From Cellvibrionaceae bacterium (GTDB lineage: Bacteria > Pseudomonadota > Gammaproteobacteria > Pseudomonadales > Cellvibrionaceae), in contig JAOXRV010000044.1 in the NCBI GenBank assembly GCA_025800435.1, forward strand, positions 1-64,000: DNA of 64,000 nucleotides, given 5' to 3'. The translations under genes were made by a program, and so were the position numbers. This document shows positions 25,962 through 36,368 of this stretch, in pieces. The stretch's first letter is position 1; each line of letters starts with the position of its first letter. The notes under the pieces were generated by a model. It saw nothing but the letters and a program-made list of their open reading frames with translations. It did no database searches and had not been told where the DNA came from.

Positions 25962-26498
25962 ATGACGGCAGTCGCCAGTGCTTTTGATGCCCTTGCCGAG
26001 TTGGCCCTTACGGCCCGCGCCGGTGGCTCGGAGCTGACCGCCGAGGCTCAGGCCCAGTGGAGTGGTATTGGCTTTTCCCTGTTCGGCAAACACTTTATCG
26101 CCCCGGTGGGCGAAATCTCAGAAATGTTAGAAATACCGCCCTCGACCCGCCTGCCCGGTGTGCAGCCCTGGGTTGTGGGGGTTGCCAATGTGCGCGGCCG
26201 GCTTTTACCCATTTTTGATATGGCCGAGTTTTTTGGCGGTAAACTGGGCGCTTCCCGGCGTCAGCACCGGGTGCTGATCCTTGAGCGCGATAATATTTAC
26301 GCCGGCTTGATCGTTGAGCAGGTATTGGGTATGCAGCACTTTGCCCCCGAGACCTTTCACCAGCAGGTCGATGGCGAGTACGGCCAAATGCAGCACTGCC
26401 TGGCAGGTTCGTACCGTTTACCCGAAGGCAGCTGGCAGGTGTTTAGCACCGCCAAATTAATTGAAGACCCGAGATTTGCCAACGCCGCCCGCGGTTAG
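25962..26498 (+). CDS. pilI: CheW-like adaptor PilI
   Basis: A 178-residue CheW-domain protein that links the receptor PilJ to the kinase ChpA. The domain spans about residues 45-170, with the signature VVGVANVRGRLLPIFDMAEFFGG and VLILERDNIYAGLIVEQVLGM. A GGGGAAA ribosome site precedes the ATG, 11 bases after pilH. Length matches Pseudomonas PilI (178). Confidence 0.95.
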   Translation: MTAVASAFDALAELALTARAGGSELTAEAQAQWSGIGFSLFGKHFIAPVGEISEMLEIPPSTRLPGVQPWVVGVANVRGRLLPIFDMAEFFGGKLGASRRQHRVLILERDNIYAGLIVEQVLGMQHFAPETFHQQVDGEYGQMQHCLAGSYRLPEGSWQVFSTAKLIEDPRFANAARG

Positions 26499-26564
26499 TG
26501 GCAACGAATTAAGGCCCCCTGGGGGCTCGTATTTGACTGATGCAATAGGTCGGGAGCGCCTAGC

Positions 26565-28721
26565 ATGAAAAATGATTCGAAAAACTTCACCCTGAGCGTC
26601 CGCAGTAACCCCTTTATGGCGGCGTTGGTGGCTGCCCTGGTGGCGTCACTGGTGGCGATGGCGGTGGCATTTTATATGCTGCAGCGCTTTGCCGGCCAAG
26701 ACCAAGAGCAGCTGCAGCTGTCAGCCGAGCTGCGGGCCCTGTCCTATCGTTTGACCGCGCTGTCCCAGGATGCCACTTCCGGTGATGAAAAGGCCTTTGC
26801 CGAACTGTCAAACGTAGTGGGCTCGATGGACACTACCTGGCAGAGCCTGCGCAGTGAAGACAGCTCCACCATGATGGCGGCCCAATACGCTGCCTTCGAC
26901 ACGGTGTGGAAACGGGTAAAAAGCAACTCGCGCACTATTGTTAGCAACAAAGACACCATTATCTTCCTCAACGATGTGGCCAACACCCTTAACCAATCAC
27001 TGCCGGAACTGCAGGCCGAGCACAATAATATTGTCGAAATTCTACTGGAGAGCAACGCCCCGGCGGATCAGGTGGCGGTCGCCCAGATGCAATCCTGGCG
27101 GGCCGAGCGTATCGGTCGTAACGTGGATAAAATGCTGCGCGGTGGCGATGATGCAATGGCATCCGCCGATCAGTTTAACCTCGATGCTAACTTGTTCGGT
27201 AAAGTACTGACCGGCATGAGCCAGGGCGATGTGGCGATGAGCATCTCCAAGGTAACCGACAGCCACGCGGTAGAAAGTTTGGGCGAGATTAAAGAGCTGT
27301 TCGATTTTGTAAGCTCCTCGGTAAAAGAAATTTTTGAAGCCTCGCCCGCGCTGTTTAAGGCGCGCCAGGCCGCCGATGCCATGCTCGACGATTCGCCAGT
27401 GCTGCTGGAAACGCTGAGTGACCTAACCGACGGTATTGCTTCAGCCGCCGACCAGCGCCAACCCAATAACACCACCATCGCTATTATCGCCCTGGTCGGC
27501 GTAATCCTATTGATTGTTATCGGTGTGCAACTGCTGAGCGCTTCGCGCAATCGCCTGGAGGAAACCAACGAGGCCAACGAACGTAACCAGCAAGCTATTT
27601 TGCGACTGCTGGACGAACTGGCCGGCCTTGCAGACGGTGACTTAACCACCTCGGCCACAGTAACCGAGGATTTTACCGGGGCCATTGCGGACTCGGTCAA
27701 CTACGCCATTGACCAACTGCGCATTCTGGTTTCGCGCATTAACGAAACCTCGGTCAGCGTATCCTCGGCAGCCCAGGGTACCCAGCAAACCGCGTTGCAC
27801 CTGGCTGAGGCCTCTGAACACCAGGCCCAGGAAATTGCCGGCGCCTCGGCGGCGGTAAATGAAATGGCGGTCACCATTGATCAGGTATCGGTTAACGCCG
27901 CTGAATCAGCGGGCGTTGCGGAGCGTTCGGTAACCATTGCAAACAAAGGCTCCGAGGTGGTACAGGATACCATCCGCGGCATGGATACGATTCGCGAGCA
28001 GATTCAGGATACCTCCAAGCGAATTAAACGCCTGGGTGAATCGTCCCAAGAGATTGGTGATATCGTTAGCTTGATTAACGACATCGCCGACCAGACCAAC
28101 ATTCTGGCATTGAACGCCGCTATTCAGGCCTCGATGGCCGGTGACGCAGGTCGTGGTTTTGCGGTGGTTGCGGATGAGGTACAGCGTCTTGCAGAACGCT
28201 CGGCTGCGGCAACCAAGCAGATTGAGGGCCTGGTAAAAGCGATTCAGAACGATACCAATGAGGCGGTAACCTCGATGGAACAAACCACTTCTGAAGTGGT
28301 TAAAGGTGCGCGCCTAGCACAGGATGCAGGTGTGGCACTGGAAGAAATTGAAAACGTATCGTCCAACTTGGCGGAATTGATCCAGAGTATTTCGAACGCC
28401 GCTCGCCAGCAGGCCTCCTCGGCCGGCCACATCTCAAACACCATGAATGTGATTCAGGAAATCACCTCACAGACCTCTGCCGGTACCGGTGCCACCGCTC
28501 AGTCGATTGGTAATTTGGCCGATATGGCCACCGACCTGCGCGATTCGGTAGCGGGCTTTAAACTGCCCGAAGAGCTGCGCGTAAACCTAGCCGAGCAGGA
28601 AGGTGATGTGGTGTTTAGTGCGAGCGATGACGAAGAACTTGAAATTAGCTTGGATGACGTCGGTGAACTGGACGAGAGTTTGGACGAAGAGCAGGGCTAC
28701 CTTGAGGTGGCCGTTAAATAA
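26565..28721 (+). CDS. pilJ: Methyl-accepting chemotaxis receptor PilJ
   Basis: A 718-residue membrane receptor. TM1 is at about residues 19-40, a periplasmic region of some 260 residues with the PilJ-type helical domain follows, and TM2 is near 305-325. A HAMP region and a long signalling coiled coil come next, with the hairpin tip (IADQTNILALNAAIQASMAGDAGRG) near 510. It ends in an acidic tail (SDDEELEISLDDVGELDE). PilJ senses surface contact through pilin and controls ChpA. The second half of the tip matches the methyl-accepting family closely. Its neighbour pilK is the methyltransferase. Confidence 0.96.
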   Translation: MKNDSKNFTLSVRSNPFMAALVAALVASLVAMAVAFYMLQRFAGQDQEQLQLSAELRALSYRLTALSQDATSGDEKAFAELSNVVGSMDTTWQSLRSEDSSTMMAAQYAAFDTVWKRVKSNSRTIVSNKDTIIFLNDVANTLNQSLPELQAEHNNIVEILLESNAPADQVAVAQMQSWRAERIGRNVDKMLRGGDDAMASADQFNLDANLFGKVLTGMSQGDVAMSISKVTDSHAVESLGEIKELFDFVSSSVKEIFEASPALFKARQAADAMLDDSPVLLETLSDLTDGIASAADQRQPNNTTIAIIALVGVILLIVIGVQLLSASRNRLEETNEANERNQQAILRLLDELAGLADGDLTTSATVTEDFTGAIADSVNYAIDQLRILVSRINETSVSVSSAAQGTQQTALHLAEASEHQAQEIAGASAAVNEMAVTIDQVSVNAAESAGVAERSVTIANKGSEVVQDTIRGMDTIREQIQDTSKRIKRLGESSQEIGDIVSLINDIADQTNILALNAAIQASMAGDAGRGFAVVADEVQRLAERSAAATKQIEGLVKAIQNDTNEAVTSMEQTTSEVVKGARLAQDAGVALEEIENVSSNLAELIQSISNAARQQASSAGHISNTMNVIQEITSQTSAGTGATAQSIGNLADMATDLRDSVAGFKLPEELRVNLAEQEGDVVFSASDDEELEISLDDVGELDESLDEEQGYLEVAVK

Positions 28722-28748
28722 TAATTTGCTACCGTCAAAACAAACCGT

Positions 28749-29618
28749 ATGTCTTGGTCGCTAAAGGTATCGCCGGGGCTCGACCAGCTGCAGTTTAACC
28801 GCTGGCGAAAACTGCTGGAGCAACGCACGGGCATTGATCTGGGCGAGCAGCTGCGCAGCTTACTGCAAGTGCAAATTAACCGGCGCATGAGCGCGTTGGG
28901 CTGCGCCAGCTACGACGAGTATTACGATCTTATTCAGGCTGGTGTGGGTGGTCGCTTAGAGCAGACCCTGCTGATTGAAAACCTGGTGGTCAAGGAAACC
29001 CGGTTTTATCGGCACCGCCCCTCGTATGACTTTGTCGGTGCACAATTTAAAGAGTTTTTGCAGCGCTCGCAGACGACCGGCGAGCGCAACTGCTTTGATG
29101 TTTGGAGCTTGGGTTGCGCCAGTGGCGAAGAGGCCTACTCGCTGGCGATTTGCCTAGAGCAGCAGCTGGCTGAGTTTGCGCCCGCAGTTGCCGCTGCTGA
29201 TAACTACAGTATTGTGGCGACCGATATCAGCCACCGGGCGATTCAGCGGGCCAGGGCTGGAGCTTACCCGCTGGCGCGGCTGGCGCCGCTCGATGAGCAG
29301 CAGCGGCAGCGTTATTTTGACCCCCAGGGGGATGGCACAATGCGGGTTAAACCCGCTTTGGCTCGAAAAATTTGTTTTAGCCAAGCTAATATAATTGAGA
29401 TAAACAAACAGCCGTCAATGGCAATGGATTTAGTGTTTACTCAGAATATGTTGGTGTACTTTCGCAAGCCGCAGCGGCTGCGAATTTTGGATTTTATAGC
29501 TCAGCGCCTCAATATCGGAGGCCATTTAGTGCTGGGCCTAGGAGAGGTAACCCAGTGGCACAACCGACAGATGCAGCTGCTCGATGTCGACGGTGCCCAG
29601 GTTTACCGGCGCAGTTAA
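28749..29618 (+). CDS. pilK: Chemoreceptor methyltransferase PilK (CheR family)
   Basis: A 289-residue CheR-type enzyme that methylates glutamates of PilJ using SAM. It has the N-terminal helical domain (FNRWRKLLEQRTGIDLG), the activation segment ENLVVKETRFYRH, the SAM motif FDVWSLGCASGEEAYSLAI near residue 120 and VFTQNMLVYF near 228. No strong ribosome site precedes the ATG. The next gene, chpA, starts 25 bases after its stop. Confidence 0.94.
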   Translation: MSWSLKVSPGLDQLQFNRWRKLLEQRTGIDLGEQLRSLLQVQINRRMSALGCASYDEYYDLIQAGVGGRLEQTLLIENLVVKETRFYRHRPSYDFVGAQFKEFLQRSQTTGERNCFDVWSLGCASGEEAYSLAICLEQQLAEFAPAVAAADNYSIVATDISHRAIQRARAGAYPLARLAPLDEQQRQRYFDPQGDGTMRVKPALARKICFSQANIIEINKQPSMAMDLVFTQNMLVYFRKPQRLRILDFIAQRLNIGGHLVLGLGEVTQWHNRQMQLLDVDGAQVYRRS

Positions 29619-29643
29619 TACAGTATTGGGGAAGCTTCCCACG

Positions 29644-32600
29644 ATGGAAGAGAAAACAGATCTAACGGCTTTGGATTGGGTGCTGGGCGAAATTGCCGAG
29701 TCCCTCAATCAATCCCAGCAGGCTCTCGAAGCCTATATGGCCAATGCCGATGACGCTACCCAGCTGCGCTTTTGCCTGACCCATTTGCACCAGGTCTACG
29801 GCAGCTTGCAAATGATCGAGCTGGAGGCCCCGGCGATGTTGGCCGGCGAGATGGAACGGCTGACACAAGAGATGCTCGACGGTGCGGTTACCACCGAAGA
29901 ATCCGTCGCCAAACTATTGATGCGGGCAATTGTGCAGCTGCCCCTGTACCTGCAACAAATTAAACGCGAACAAAAATTCCATTCGGCCTCGGTATACCCT
30001 TTAGTTAATGAGCTGCGGTCGGCCCGAGGCGACTCGCTGATTATTGACGCGGTGGGCTTTAACCCCAAGCTGGATATGCTGCAGCAAAGCAGCGGCATGG
30101 CCCCCAAGTTAGTCAAACAGCCCGATCATTTTTTACAGGTGGCCAAAAAGCTACAGCAGATGTTTCAATTTGCTGCGGCCAGCGCCCTGCGTGGAATCGA
30201 CTTAAAACAAAACCGCGAATACCTTAAAAAAGTCTTCCTGCGTTTAAAGAGTATCAGTCAGGCCAGTCCGCGCCTAGCCCAGTGGCAAATTGCAGAGGCC
30301 TGGCTGGATGGCATAGACAACGAAGAACTCAGTGGCGGCCTGGCCGTGCGTGCGCTAATGCGCCATTTGCACCGGGATATAAAACTGTTGTCGCAGCAAG
30401 GCATTAAAGCCCTGGCCGTACCAGCCAGCAATGAGTTGCTGCGCACACTTTTGTTTTATGTGGCCTGTAGCAGCGCCGAGAGTGAGGCAATTGCCCTGGT
30501 CAAACAGCGCTACCGCTTAGATCAGGCCTTTGGTGAGCCGGGCCACAAGGGTTTTGGTGAACTGGCCGAACCTGAATTTGACACGGTAGCTTCGGTTACC
30601 AAGGCGTTAAAAGAAGAGCTGGACGAGATCAAGCAAACCCTGGAAAAGTTCAGTGGCAATAGCACTGACTACAGCAGCTTGGAAGAGGTGCTGCCGGTGT
30701 TTCAACGGGTCGCCGATACCATGACAGTAATGGGCATTAATGAATTGCCCGAGCGCATTAAAGCGGTAGGGGCTGAGTTAAAGCAAGGCTTAAATAGGGC
30801 CACACTGAAGCCGGCGCAACTGATGCCGATGGCGGAGCAAATACTGCAGCTAGAACAACAGCTAGAGGCGATTGCCGCCTCGGGCCGGCTGCAGAATAAA
30901 GTTGACCAGCAAACCCTTAACGCACTGCGCATTAACGATGCCCAGCAAGCGGTGGTGGCAGAGGCCTATTTGGGGCTGGAGCAAGTCAAACAATCTATCG
31001 TTGATTATCTCTCCTCCCAGTGGGAGAGCGAGCACCTGGCCGGCACCCCCGCGCTGCTAAAAGAAATCGCCGGTGGTTTGGGCATTATTCCGCTGCAGCG
31101 AGCGGCCAATATTCTCTATACCGCCGCCTGTTATGTGGAAGATAAATTACTCAGTGGCGATGCTGGTGCCCCCCAGTGGGTCGAGCTGGATACCTTGGCC
31201 GATACCATCTCCAGCGTTGAATACTATTTGGAAATGCTAAAGAGTAGCATTGCCAGTACCGATGACAACCAACTGCAGATGGCCGAGGACAGTCTGGCCA
31301 AGCTCGGCTACAACGTTGCCGAGCTACAGCACGTTAGTAGCGAGCAAGCAGCAGCACCCGAAGCATCGAATTTTGGTGGCACAGCGGCGCCCTTATTGAG
31401 TGTTGTTGAAACCGAGCCGACGCCAGCTGCACAAGTTTCCGAGGTGAATCCACAATGCAGCCCAGAGCCTGAGCCGGTTGCAGAAGCCCAGCCCGAGGAC
31501 GATGAGGTTGACGAAGAGATCCGCGAGATCTTTATCGAAGAGGCGGGTGAAGTGATTGAAGCCATTGGCGAATACTTTCCCCGTTGGGCGGCAGATTTTA
31601 ATGACAGTGAGGCGCTGGCCGAATTCCGCCGCGCGTTCCACACCCTCAAGGGCAGTGGCCGCCTAGTTAAGGCGGAGCAGATAGGCGAGCTGGCCTGGTC
31701 GGTTGAGAATATGCTCAACCGGGTTATGGATGGTGCGATTGAGGCGAACCAGCAGCAGGCCAGTTTAATACAGCAGGTGCAAGCCCTACTGCCGGCGATG
31801 GTCGAAGCCTTTGCCGATGGTCGTCAGGCTGAGCCCGCAGAAGAGATAGCACAACTGCAGGCTTGGGCCGGGCAGCTTGCGCAAAACCAAACCCCCGAGG
31901 CTATGTTGGCAGCGGTGACCGAGGCTGGCACTGCTGCGCCGGTAGCAGGGGAAACCGAAATAGATGAAGAGCTGGAAGAGCAGTACCAGCTGTGGGATAT
32001 TTTCGTCTCTGAGGCTGAGTCGCACCTGGCCGTGGTGAAGAGTTTTACCGATCGCCAATGCGCAGTGGCGCCATTATTCGAAGCGCCGCCGGACCCATTT
32101 CAACGCGCCTTGCACACCCTTAAGGGCAGCGCTCATATGGCCGCGGTTACTGAAGTGGCCGAAATTGCCACCCCGCTGGAGGGCTTGGCCAAGGAAATGC
32201 GCAACTATCAGGTTGTATTAAACCAAGATAGTTTGCAGCTGTTTATCGATGCCCATGACCGCATCAAAGCAGCGTTGGCGCAAATCAATGCGCGCGAGCC
32301 CATTGTTATAGAAGATAAAGAGCTGTTATTGGCGCGCGTCGCCGAACAGTACGATCTTAATGTTGGCCACCTAATCCATCAAGAGCAAGATTCGCCCCTG
32401 GGCTTTGCCGACCCGGCCAAGCTGGTGGCCTTTATGGCCGAGGGTATGGACCTGTTGCTGGATGCAGACCGTTTGATGGTTAGCTGGCGCAGCGGTGCGC
32501 CCAAGCCCGATGTCGCCGCCATCAGGGCCGAGCTACAGGCCTTGCATCGCGCTGCCGAAGAGGCGCGCCTGCCCCAGGTGGCACAGATTAGTGCGCAGCT

Positions 32601-35370
32601 AGAAAAAGTGTACCTGGCTATTCCGGCGCAGAGCGAAACAATAGACAGCGCCATATGCCAACACTTAGAGAGCGGCCACGAAAAAATTCTGGATATGCTC
32701 GATGCGGTGGCCGCTACCCAAGAGTTGCCCGAAGCCGGTGAAGCGCTGCTCAATACCTTGGCAACGGACGCCCAACAGCTGGCTACTGAAGCAGAAGCGC
32801 CCGCGGCTGAGATAGAAGCGCTCACAGCTGTGTCAGAAGAACCCGCCGCCGAGCCCGAACAAGCCGGCGCACAGACAGCGGTCGAGACAGACGAAGCTGG
32901 CGCCGAGACGCTAGCGCGGTTGGCCGAAGTCGAGCAGCTTTCCCAGGTTGAAGTGCCCGCAGCAATTGCTGCGCCCGAGGCCGAGCTAGAGCAGCCTCAA
33001 GCACAAGACGCTGACGCGACCGATGTCACGGCCGAAACGCTGGAGCGTGATGAGGACCTAGACCCAGAGATTCTCGCCATCTTCTATGAAGAGGCCGATG
33101 AGCATATTGAAGAGATTGAAGAGGCGGTGCACCAGTGGGAAGAAACTCCCGGCCAAACCCAGCACGCCGATGAGCTCAAGCGAATATTGCACACCCTCAA
33201 AGGTGGTGCACGCCTGGCTGGTTTGATGGGCCTGGGCCAGCTGGCCCACGATTTTGAAACCTATCTGATTCACCAGGGCGATAGCGCCGCCAAAGACCCG
33301 AGCTTTTTTGAGCGGGTGCACAGCTTTCAAGACCGGGTGATTCGCGGTATTAAAGCCAGCCCCGGGCAAGCGCCAGCTAAAGAGCCCGAAGCAGCGCCGG
33401 CGCTGGAAGTTGCCGAGCCCGAAGCCCCCACCGAAGTAGCGACCATTGACGCCGAACAGGTACAAATGCGCACCCAGGCACCGGTACAGGGTGAAAATAC
33501 GCCGCTTCACGTACAGCGCAGTATGCCCCAGGAAGTGATAAAGGTACCCGCCGACCTGATTGAAGATTTGGTTAACCTAGCCGGTGAGACATCAATTAGC
33601 CGTGGCCGGATGGAGCAACAGGTTTCCGATTGGAGTGGCTCTATCGATGAAATGAACGCAACTATTTTGCGTTTGCAAGAACAGCTGCGCCGGCTCGACA
33701 TTGAGACCGAGGCACAAATATTGTTCCGCCAGGAACAGCTGCAGCAACACGAAGACTTCGACCCGCTGGAAATGGACCGCTACTCACAGTTGCAGCAACT
33801 GTCGCGCTCCCTGGCTGAGTCGGCTTCGGATTTGATGGATTTAAAAAACACTCTCGGCGACAGTGCCCGGGATGCGGAACAGCTGCTGTTGCAGCAGTCG
33901 CGCATTAATACCGACCTGCAAGAGGGCCTGATGCGCTCGCGCATGGTACCTTTCTCGCGCATGGTGCCGCGCTTGCGGAGGATTGTGCGCCAGGTATCTA
34001 CCGAACTTGGCAAACACGTTAACCTGCAGATGGAAAACGTAGAGGGTGAACTGGACCGATCGGTGCTTGAGCGCATGGTTACGCCGCTGGAGCATATGCT
34101 GCGCAATGCGGTCGACCACGGTATTGAATCGGCCGCCGAGCGCAGTGCCAAAGGTAAACCCTCTGAGGGCCGAATTGTTATCAGCCTTTCCCGCGAGGGT
34201 GGCGATGTGCTACTGCGTTTGGCCGATGACGGTCGCGGCATCAGCTTAGACAAGGTAAAAGCCAAGGCGATTGAGCGCGGTATGATGAGCCCCGATGCCA
34301 ATCTGAGCGACCGCGAGATTATGCAGTTTGTGGTGCAAGCTGGCTTCACCACCGCCGAGTCGGTTACCCAGATCTCCGGTCGTGGTGTGGGCCTGGATGT
34401 GGTCTCCAGTGAGATTAAACAACTGGGCGGTTCGGTTACTATTAACTCCCAGGAGGGGCAGGGCACCGAGTTTTTAGTTCGCCTGCCGTTCACCGTGTCG
34501 GTAAACCGCGCCCTGATGGTACAGATTGGTGATGATTCTTATGCACTGCCGCTCAATACCATTGAGGGTATTGTGCGAGTCAGCCCATTTGAGCTGGAGC
34601 ATTACTACCAAGACCCCCAGTCGCGCTTTGAATACGCCGGTGAAAACTACAAGGTGCGCTATCTGGGCGAGATGTTGGGCACTGGTGCCCAACCCAAATT
34701 AGAAGATCAAATCCTGCCCTTGCCGGTTGTATTGGTGCGCACCTCCGAGCATGTGGTGGCTATCCAGGTGGATACCTTGATGGGCAGCCGAGAGATTGTG
34801 GTAAAAAGTCTTGGTCCACAGTTTGCGGGGGTGCAGGGTTTGTCTGGTGCCACCGTAATGGGTGATGGTAGCGTGGTGGTGATTATCGATCCGGTGGCGC
34901 TGATTCGTCGGCAGGAGGCCCTTAGTTATCAGCCCCAGCTATTGCCAGAGCAGGCCAGTGCATCACTGGATAGCGACGAAATTACGGTGATGGTGGTGGA
35001 TGACTCGGTAACCGTGCGCAAGGTAAGCAGCCGTTTCTTAGAGCGCCAAGGCTATCGGGTAATTACTGCTAAAGATGGTATGGAAGCGCTGAAAGTACTG
35101 CAGGACGAAATTCCGGCCATTATGCTGCTGGATATTGAAATGCCGCGCATGGATGGTTTTGAAGTGGCCAAAAATGTGCGCTCCAGCCGCCGCCTGCAAG
35201 ATTTGCCAATTATTATGATCACTTCGCGCACCGGTGAAAAGCACCGGGATAGGGCGATGGAGTTGGGGGTAAACCGCTATATGGGCAAGCCCTACCAAGA
35301 AGAGGCACTGCTTGAGAATATTAACGACCTGATTGGTGTGGTGCCGCGCGCCCAAGAGCAACAGGCTTGA
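29644..35370 (+). CDS. chpA: Multi-phosphotransfer hybrid kinase ChpA
   Basis: A 1908-residue CheA-type kinase at the core of the pilus chemosensory system. Hpt-like domains are seen at the N-terminus (H49 in HQVYGS) and at H666, H824 and H1183 (each HTLKG). Degenerate Hpt-like stretches lie between them, and Ala/Glu-rich linkers around 1045-1150. Then come dimerisation and ATPase domains (MLRNAVDHGIES, LRLADDGRGIS, SGRGVGLDVV), a CheW domain and a C-terminal receiver (MLLDIEMPRMDG). It is shorter than Pseudomonas ChpA (about 2470 residues). The frame opens at 29584 inside pilK; the ATG at 29644 follows GGGAAG and is preferred. Confidence 0.95.
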   Translation: MEEKTDLTALDWVLGEIAESLNQSQQALEAYMANADDATQLRFCLTHLHQVYGSLQMIELEAPAMLAGEMERLTQEMLDGAVTTEESVAKLLMRAIVQLPLYLQQIKREQKFHSASVYPLVNELRSARGDSLIIDAVGFNPKLDMLQQSSGMAPKLVKQPDHFLQVAKKLQQMFQFAAASALRGIDLKQNREYLKKVFLRLKSISQASPRLAQWQIAEAWLDGIDNEELSGGLAVRALMRHLHRDIKLLSQQGIKALAVPASNELLRTLLFYVACSSAESEAIALVKQRYRLDQAFGEPGHKGFGELAEPEFDTVASVTKALKEELDEIKQTLEKFSGNSTDYSSLEEVLPVFQRVADTMTVMGINELPERIKAVGAELKQGLNRATLKPAQLMPMAEQILQLEQQLEAIAASGRLQNKVDQQTLNALRINDAQQAVVAEAYLGLEQVKQSIVDYLSSQWESEHLAGTPALLKEIAGGLGIIPLQRAANILYTAACYVEDKLLSGDAGAPQWVELDTLADTISSVEYYLEMLKSSIASTDDNQLQMAEDSLAKLGYNVAELQHVSSEQAAAPEASNFGGTAAPLLSVVETEPTPAAQVSEVNPQCSPEPEPVAEAQPEDDEVDEEIREIFIEEAGEVIEAIGEYFPRWAADFNDSEALAEFRRAFHTLKGSGRLVKAEQIGELAWSVENMLNRVMDGAIEANQQQASLIQQVQALLPAMVEAFADGRQAEPAEEIAQLQAWAGQLAQNQTPEAMLAAVTEAGTAAPVAGETEIDEELEEQYQLWDIFVSEAESHLAVVKSFTDRQCAVAPLFEAPPDPFQRALHTLKGSAHMAAVTEVAEIATPLEGLAKEMRNYQVVLNQDSLQLFIDAHDRIKAALAQINAREPIVIEDKELLLARVAEQYDLNVGHLIHQEQDSPLGFADPAKLVAFMAEGMDLLLDADRLMVSWRSGAPKPDVAAIRAELQALHRAAEEARLPQVAQISAQLEKVYLAIPAQSETIDSAICQHLESGHEKILDMLDAVAATQELPEAGEALLNTLATDAQQLATEAEAPAAEIEALTAVSEEPAAEPEQAGAQTAVETDEAGAETLARLAEVEQLSQVEVPAAIAAPEAELEQPQAQDADATDVTAETLERDEDLDPEILAIFYEEADEHIEEIEEAVHQWEETPGQTQHADELKRILHTLKGGARLAGLMGLGQLAHDFETYLIHQGDSAAKDPSFFERVHSFQDRVIRGIKASPGQAPAKEPEAAPALEVAEPEAPTEVATIDAEQVQMRTQAPVQGENTPLHVQRSMPQEVIKVPADLIEDLVNLAGETSISRGRMEQQVSDWSGSIDEMNATILRLQEQLRRLDIETEAQILFRQEQLQQHEDFDPLEMDRYSQLQQLSRSLAESASDLMDLKNTLGDSARDAEQLLLQQSRINTDLQEGLMRSRMVPFSRMVPRLRRIVRQVSTELGKHVNLQMENVEGELDRSVLERMVTPLEHMLRNAVDHGIESAAERSAKGKPSEGRIVISLSREGGDVLLRLADDGRGISLDKVKAKAIERGMMSPDANLSDREIMQFVVQAGFTTAESVTQISGRGVGLDVVSSEIKQLGGSVTINSQEGQGTEFLVRLPFTVSVNRALMVQIGDDSYALPLNTIEGIVRVSPFELEHYYQDPQSRFEYAGENYKVRYLGEMLGTGAQPKLEDQILPLPVVLVRTSEHVVAIQVDTLMGSREIVVKSLGPQFAGVQGLSGATVMGDGSVVVIIDPVALIRRQEALSYQPQLLPEQASASLDSDEITVMVVDDSVTVRKVSSRFLERQGYRVITAKDGMEALKVLQDEIPAIMLLDIEMPRMDGFEVAKNVRSSRRLQDLPIIMITSRTGEKHRDRAMELGVNRYMGKPYQEEALLENINDLIGVVPRAQEQQA

Positions 35371-35372
35371 GT

Positions 35373-36341
35373 ATGAGTTCAGAGTTCGCTTTAAGTATCG
35401 GCCTGATTGCCGATCAGCCGTCCCAGTTACAGCGCATGCGCCAGATGCTCAACAAGCTTGGTTCTGAGCCTGAGCTGAGCCTGTTACTGGCCCAGCAAGA
35501 TTGGCCCCAGTGGCAGCCTCCGCGTGAGGTGCAGGCCTGGCTGGTTTGTGTGGATTTAGAAAACTCAGACCACACCGATTTTGAAGACTGGTTGGCCGAA
35601 CGGGATGAGGTGGTGATTCTCGCCGATGAAGAAATTCCCAGCCCCTCTAGCCCCAGCCACCGCGTGTGGCTAGAACGCTGGCAGCGCAAACTGCTGCAAC
35701 TGGCGCAGGCCCAGCCGAGCAGCGTGCAATGGCCCGGCCAGCTGTGGCTATTGGCCGCCTCTACCGGCGGGCCCGATGCGGTGGCGGAGTTTTTAAGTGA
35801 GTTGCCGGCCGATCTCGATGCCGCTTTTGTGTATTTGCAGCATGGGCGACCCGAGGCTGAGCCCAATACCCTGGCGGTGTTAAACCGCCACAGCAAGTTA
35901 CCGATTAGGATGGCGCGCCCTGGTGAGGCGATTGCACCAGCCCAGGTTTATATGGTGGCGGCGGCCGAGGCTATCGCCCTTAATAGCCAGGGTTGTTTTG
36001 TCAGCGAGGGCAAACCCTGGCTGGCCGGGCCCGCCCCCAATGCGGACCAGTTTATTCACGCCGCAATACATCGCTTGGGTCCGGCCGACAAAACCAGTTT
36101 GGGGATGATCGTGTTCTCGGGCATGGGCGAGGACAGTGCCGCCGCCTGCCGCTTTGCCCAGCGTTGGGGCTGCAAGGTTTGGGCGCAAAGCCCAGACAGC
36201 TGTATTAGCCCTTATATGCCCAGTGCTGCGCTGCAAACCGGTTGTGTGTCTTACAGTGCTAGCCCACGCGGTTTGGCCCAGCGTTTGTTAAATGAATTGG
36301 TTCTGGGCGACGATATAGAGGCCCAGTTAGTGGGCGGCTAA
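35373..36341 (+). CDS. chpB: Chemoreceptor methylesterase ChpB (CheB family, no canonical receiver)
   Basis: A 322-residue protein with a C-terminal CheB methylesterase domain. The nucleophile serine is in LLAASTGGPDAV, the histidine in VYLQHGRPEAE and the aspartate in VFSGMGEDSAAACR. It would remove methyl groups from PilJ, opposite to PilK. The first 110 residues resemble a receiver in layout but lack the usual DD and phosphoacceptor pattern. The ATG at 35373 follows the chpA stop by two bases; a TTG at 35367 in the same frame is less likely. Confidence 0.88.
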   Translation: MSSEFALSIGLIADQPSQLQRMRQMLNKLGSEPELSLLLAQQDWPQWQPPREVQAWLVCVDLENSDHTDFEDWLAERDEVVILADEEIPSPSSPSHRVWLERWQRKLLQLAQAQPSSVQWPGQLWLLAASTGGPDAVAEFLSELPADLDAAFVYLQHGRPEAEPNTLAVLNRHSKLPIRMARPGEAIAPAQVYMVAAAEAIALNSQGCFVSEGKPWLAGPAPNADQFIHAAIHRLGPADKTSLGMIVFSGMGEDSAAACRFAQRWGCKVWAQSPDSCISPYMPSAALQTGCVSYSASPRGLAQRLLNELVLGDDIEAQLVGG

Positions 36342-36368
36342 GCTCTAGCAAGATTTGGTAGCGACAGT

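Noticed and set aside
26514..26526. GC palindrome between pilI and pilJ considered as a terminator
   Set aside because: The arms leave almost no loop and no T-run follows; a terminator inside this operon is not supported.
33780..34493. 237-codon open frame on the minus strand
   Set aside because: Lies antisense within chpA, over the well-conserved kinase domain; its Ser/Arg-rich protein has no family look and no ribosome site.
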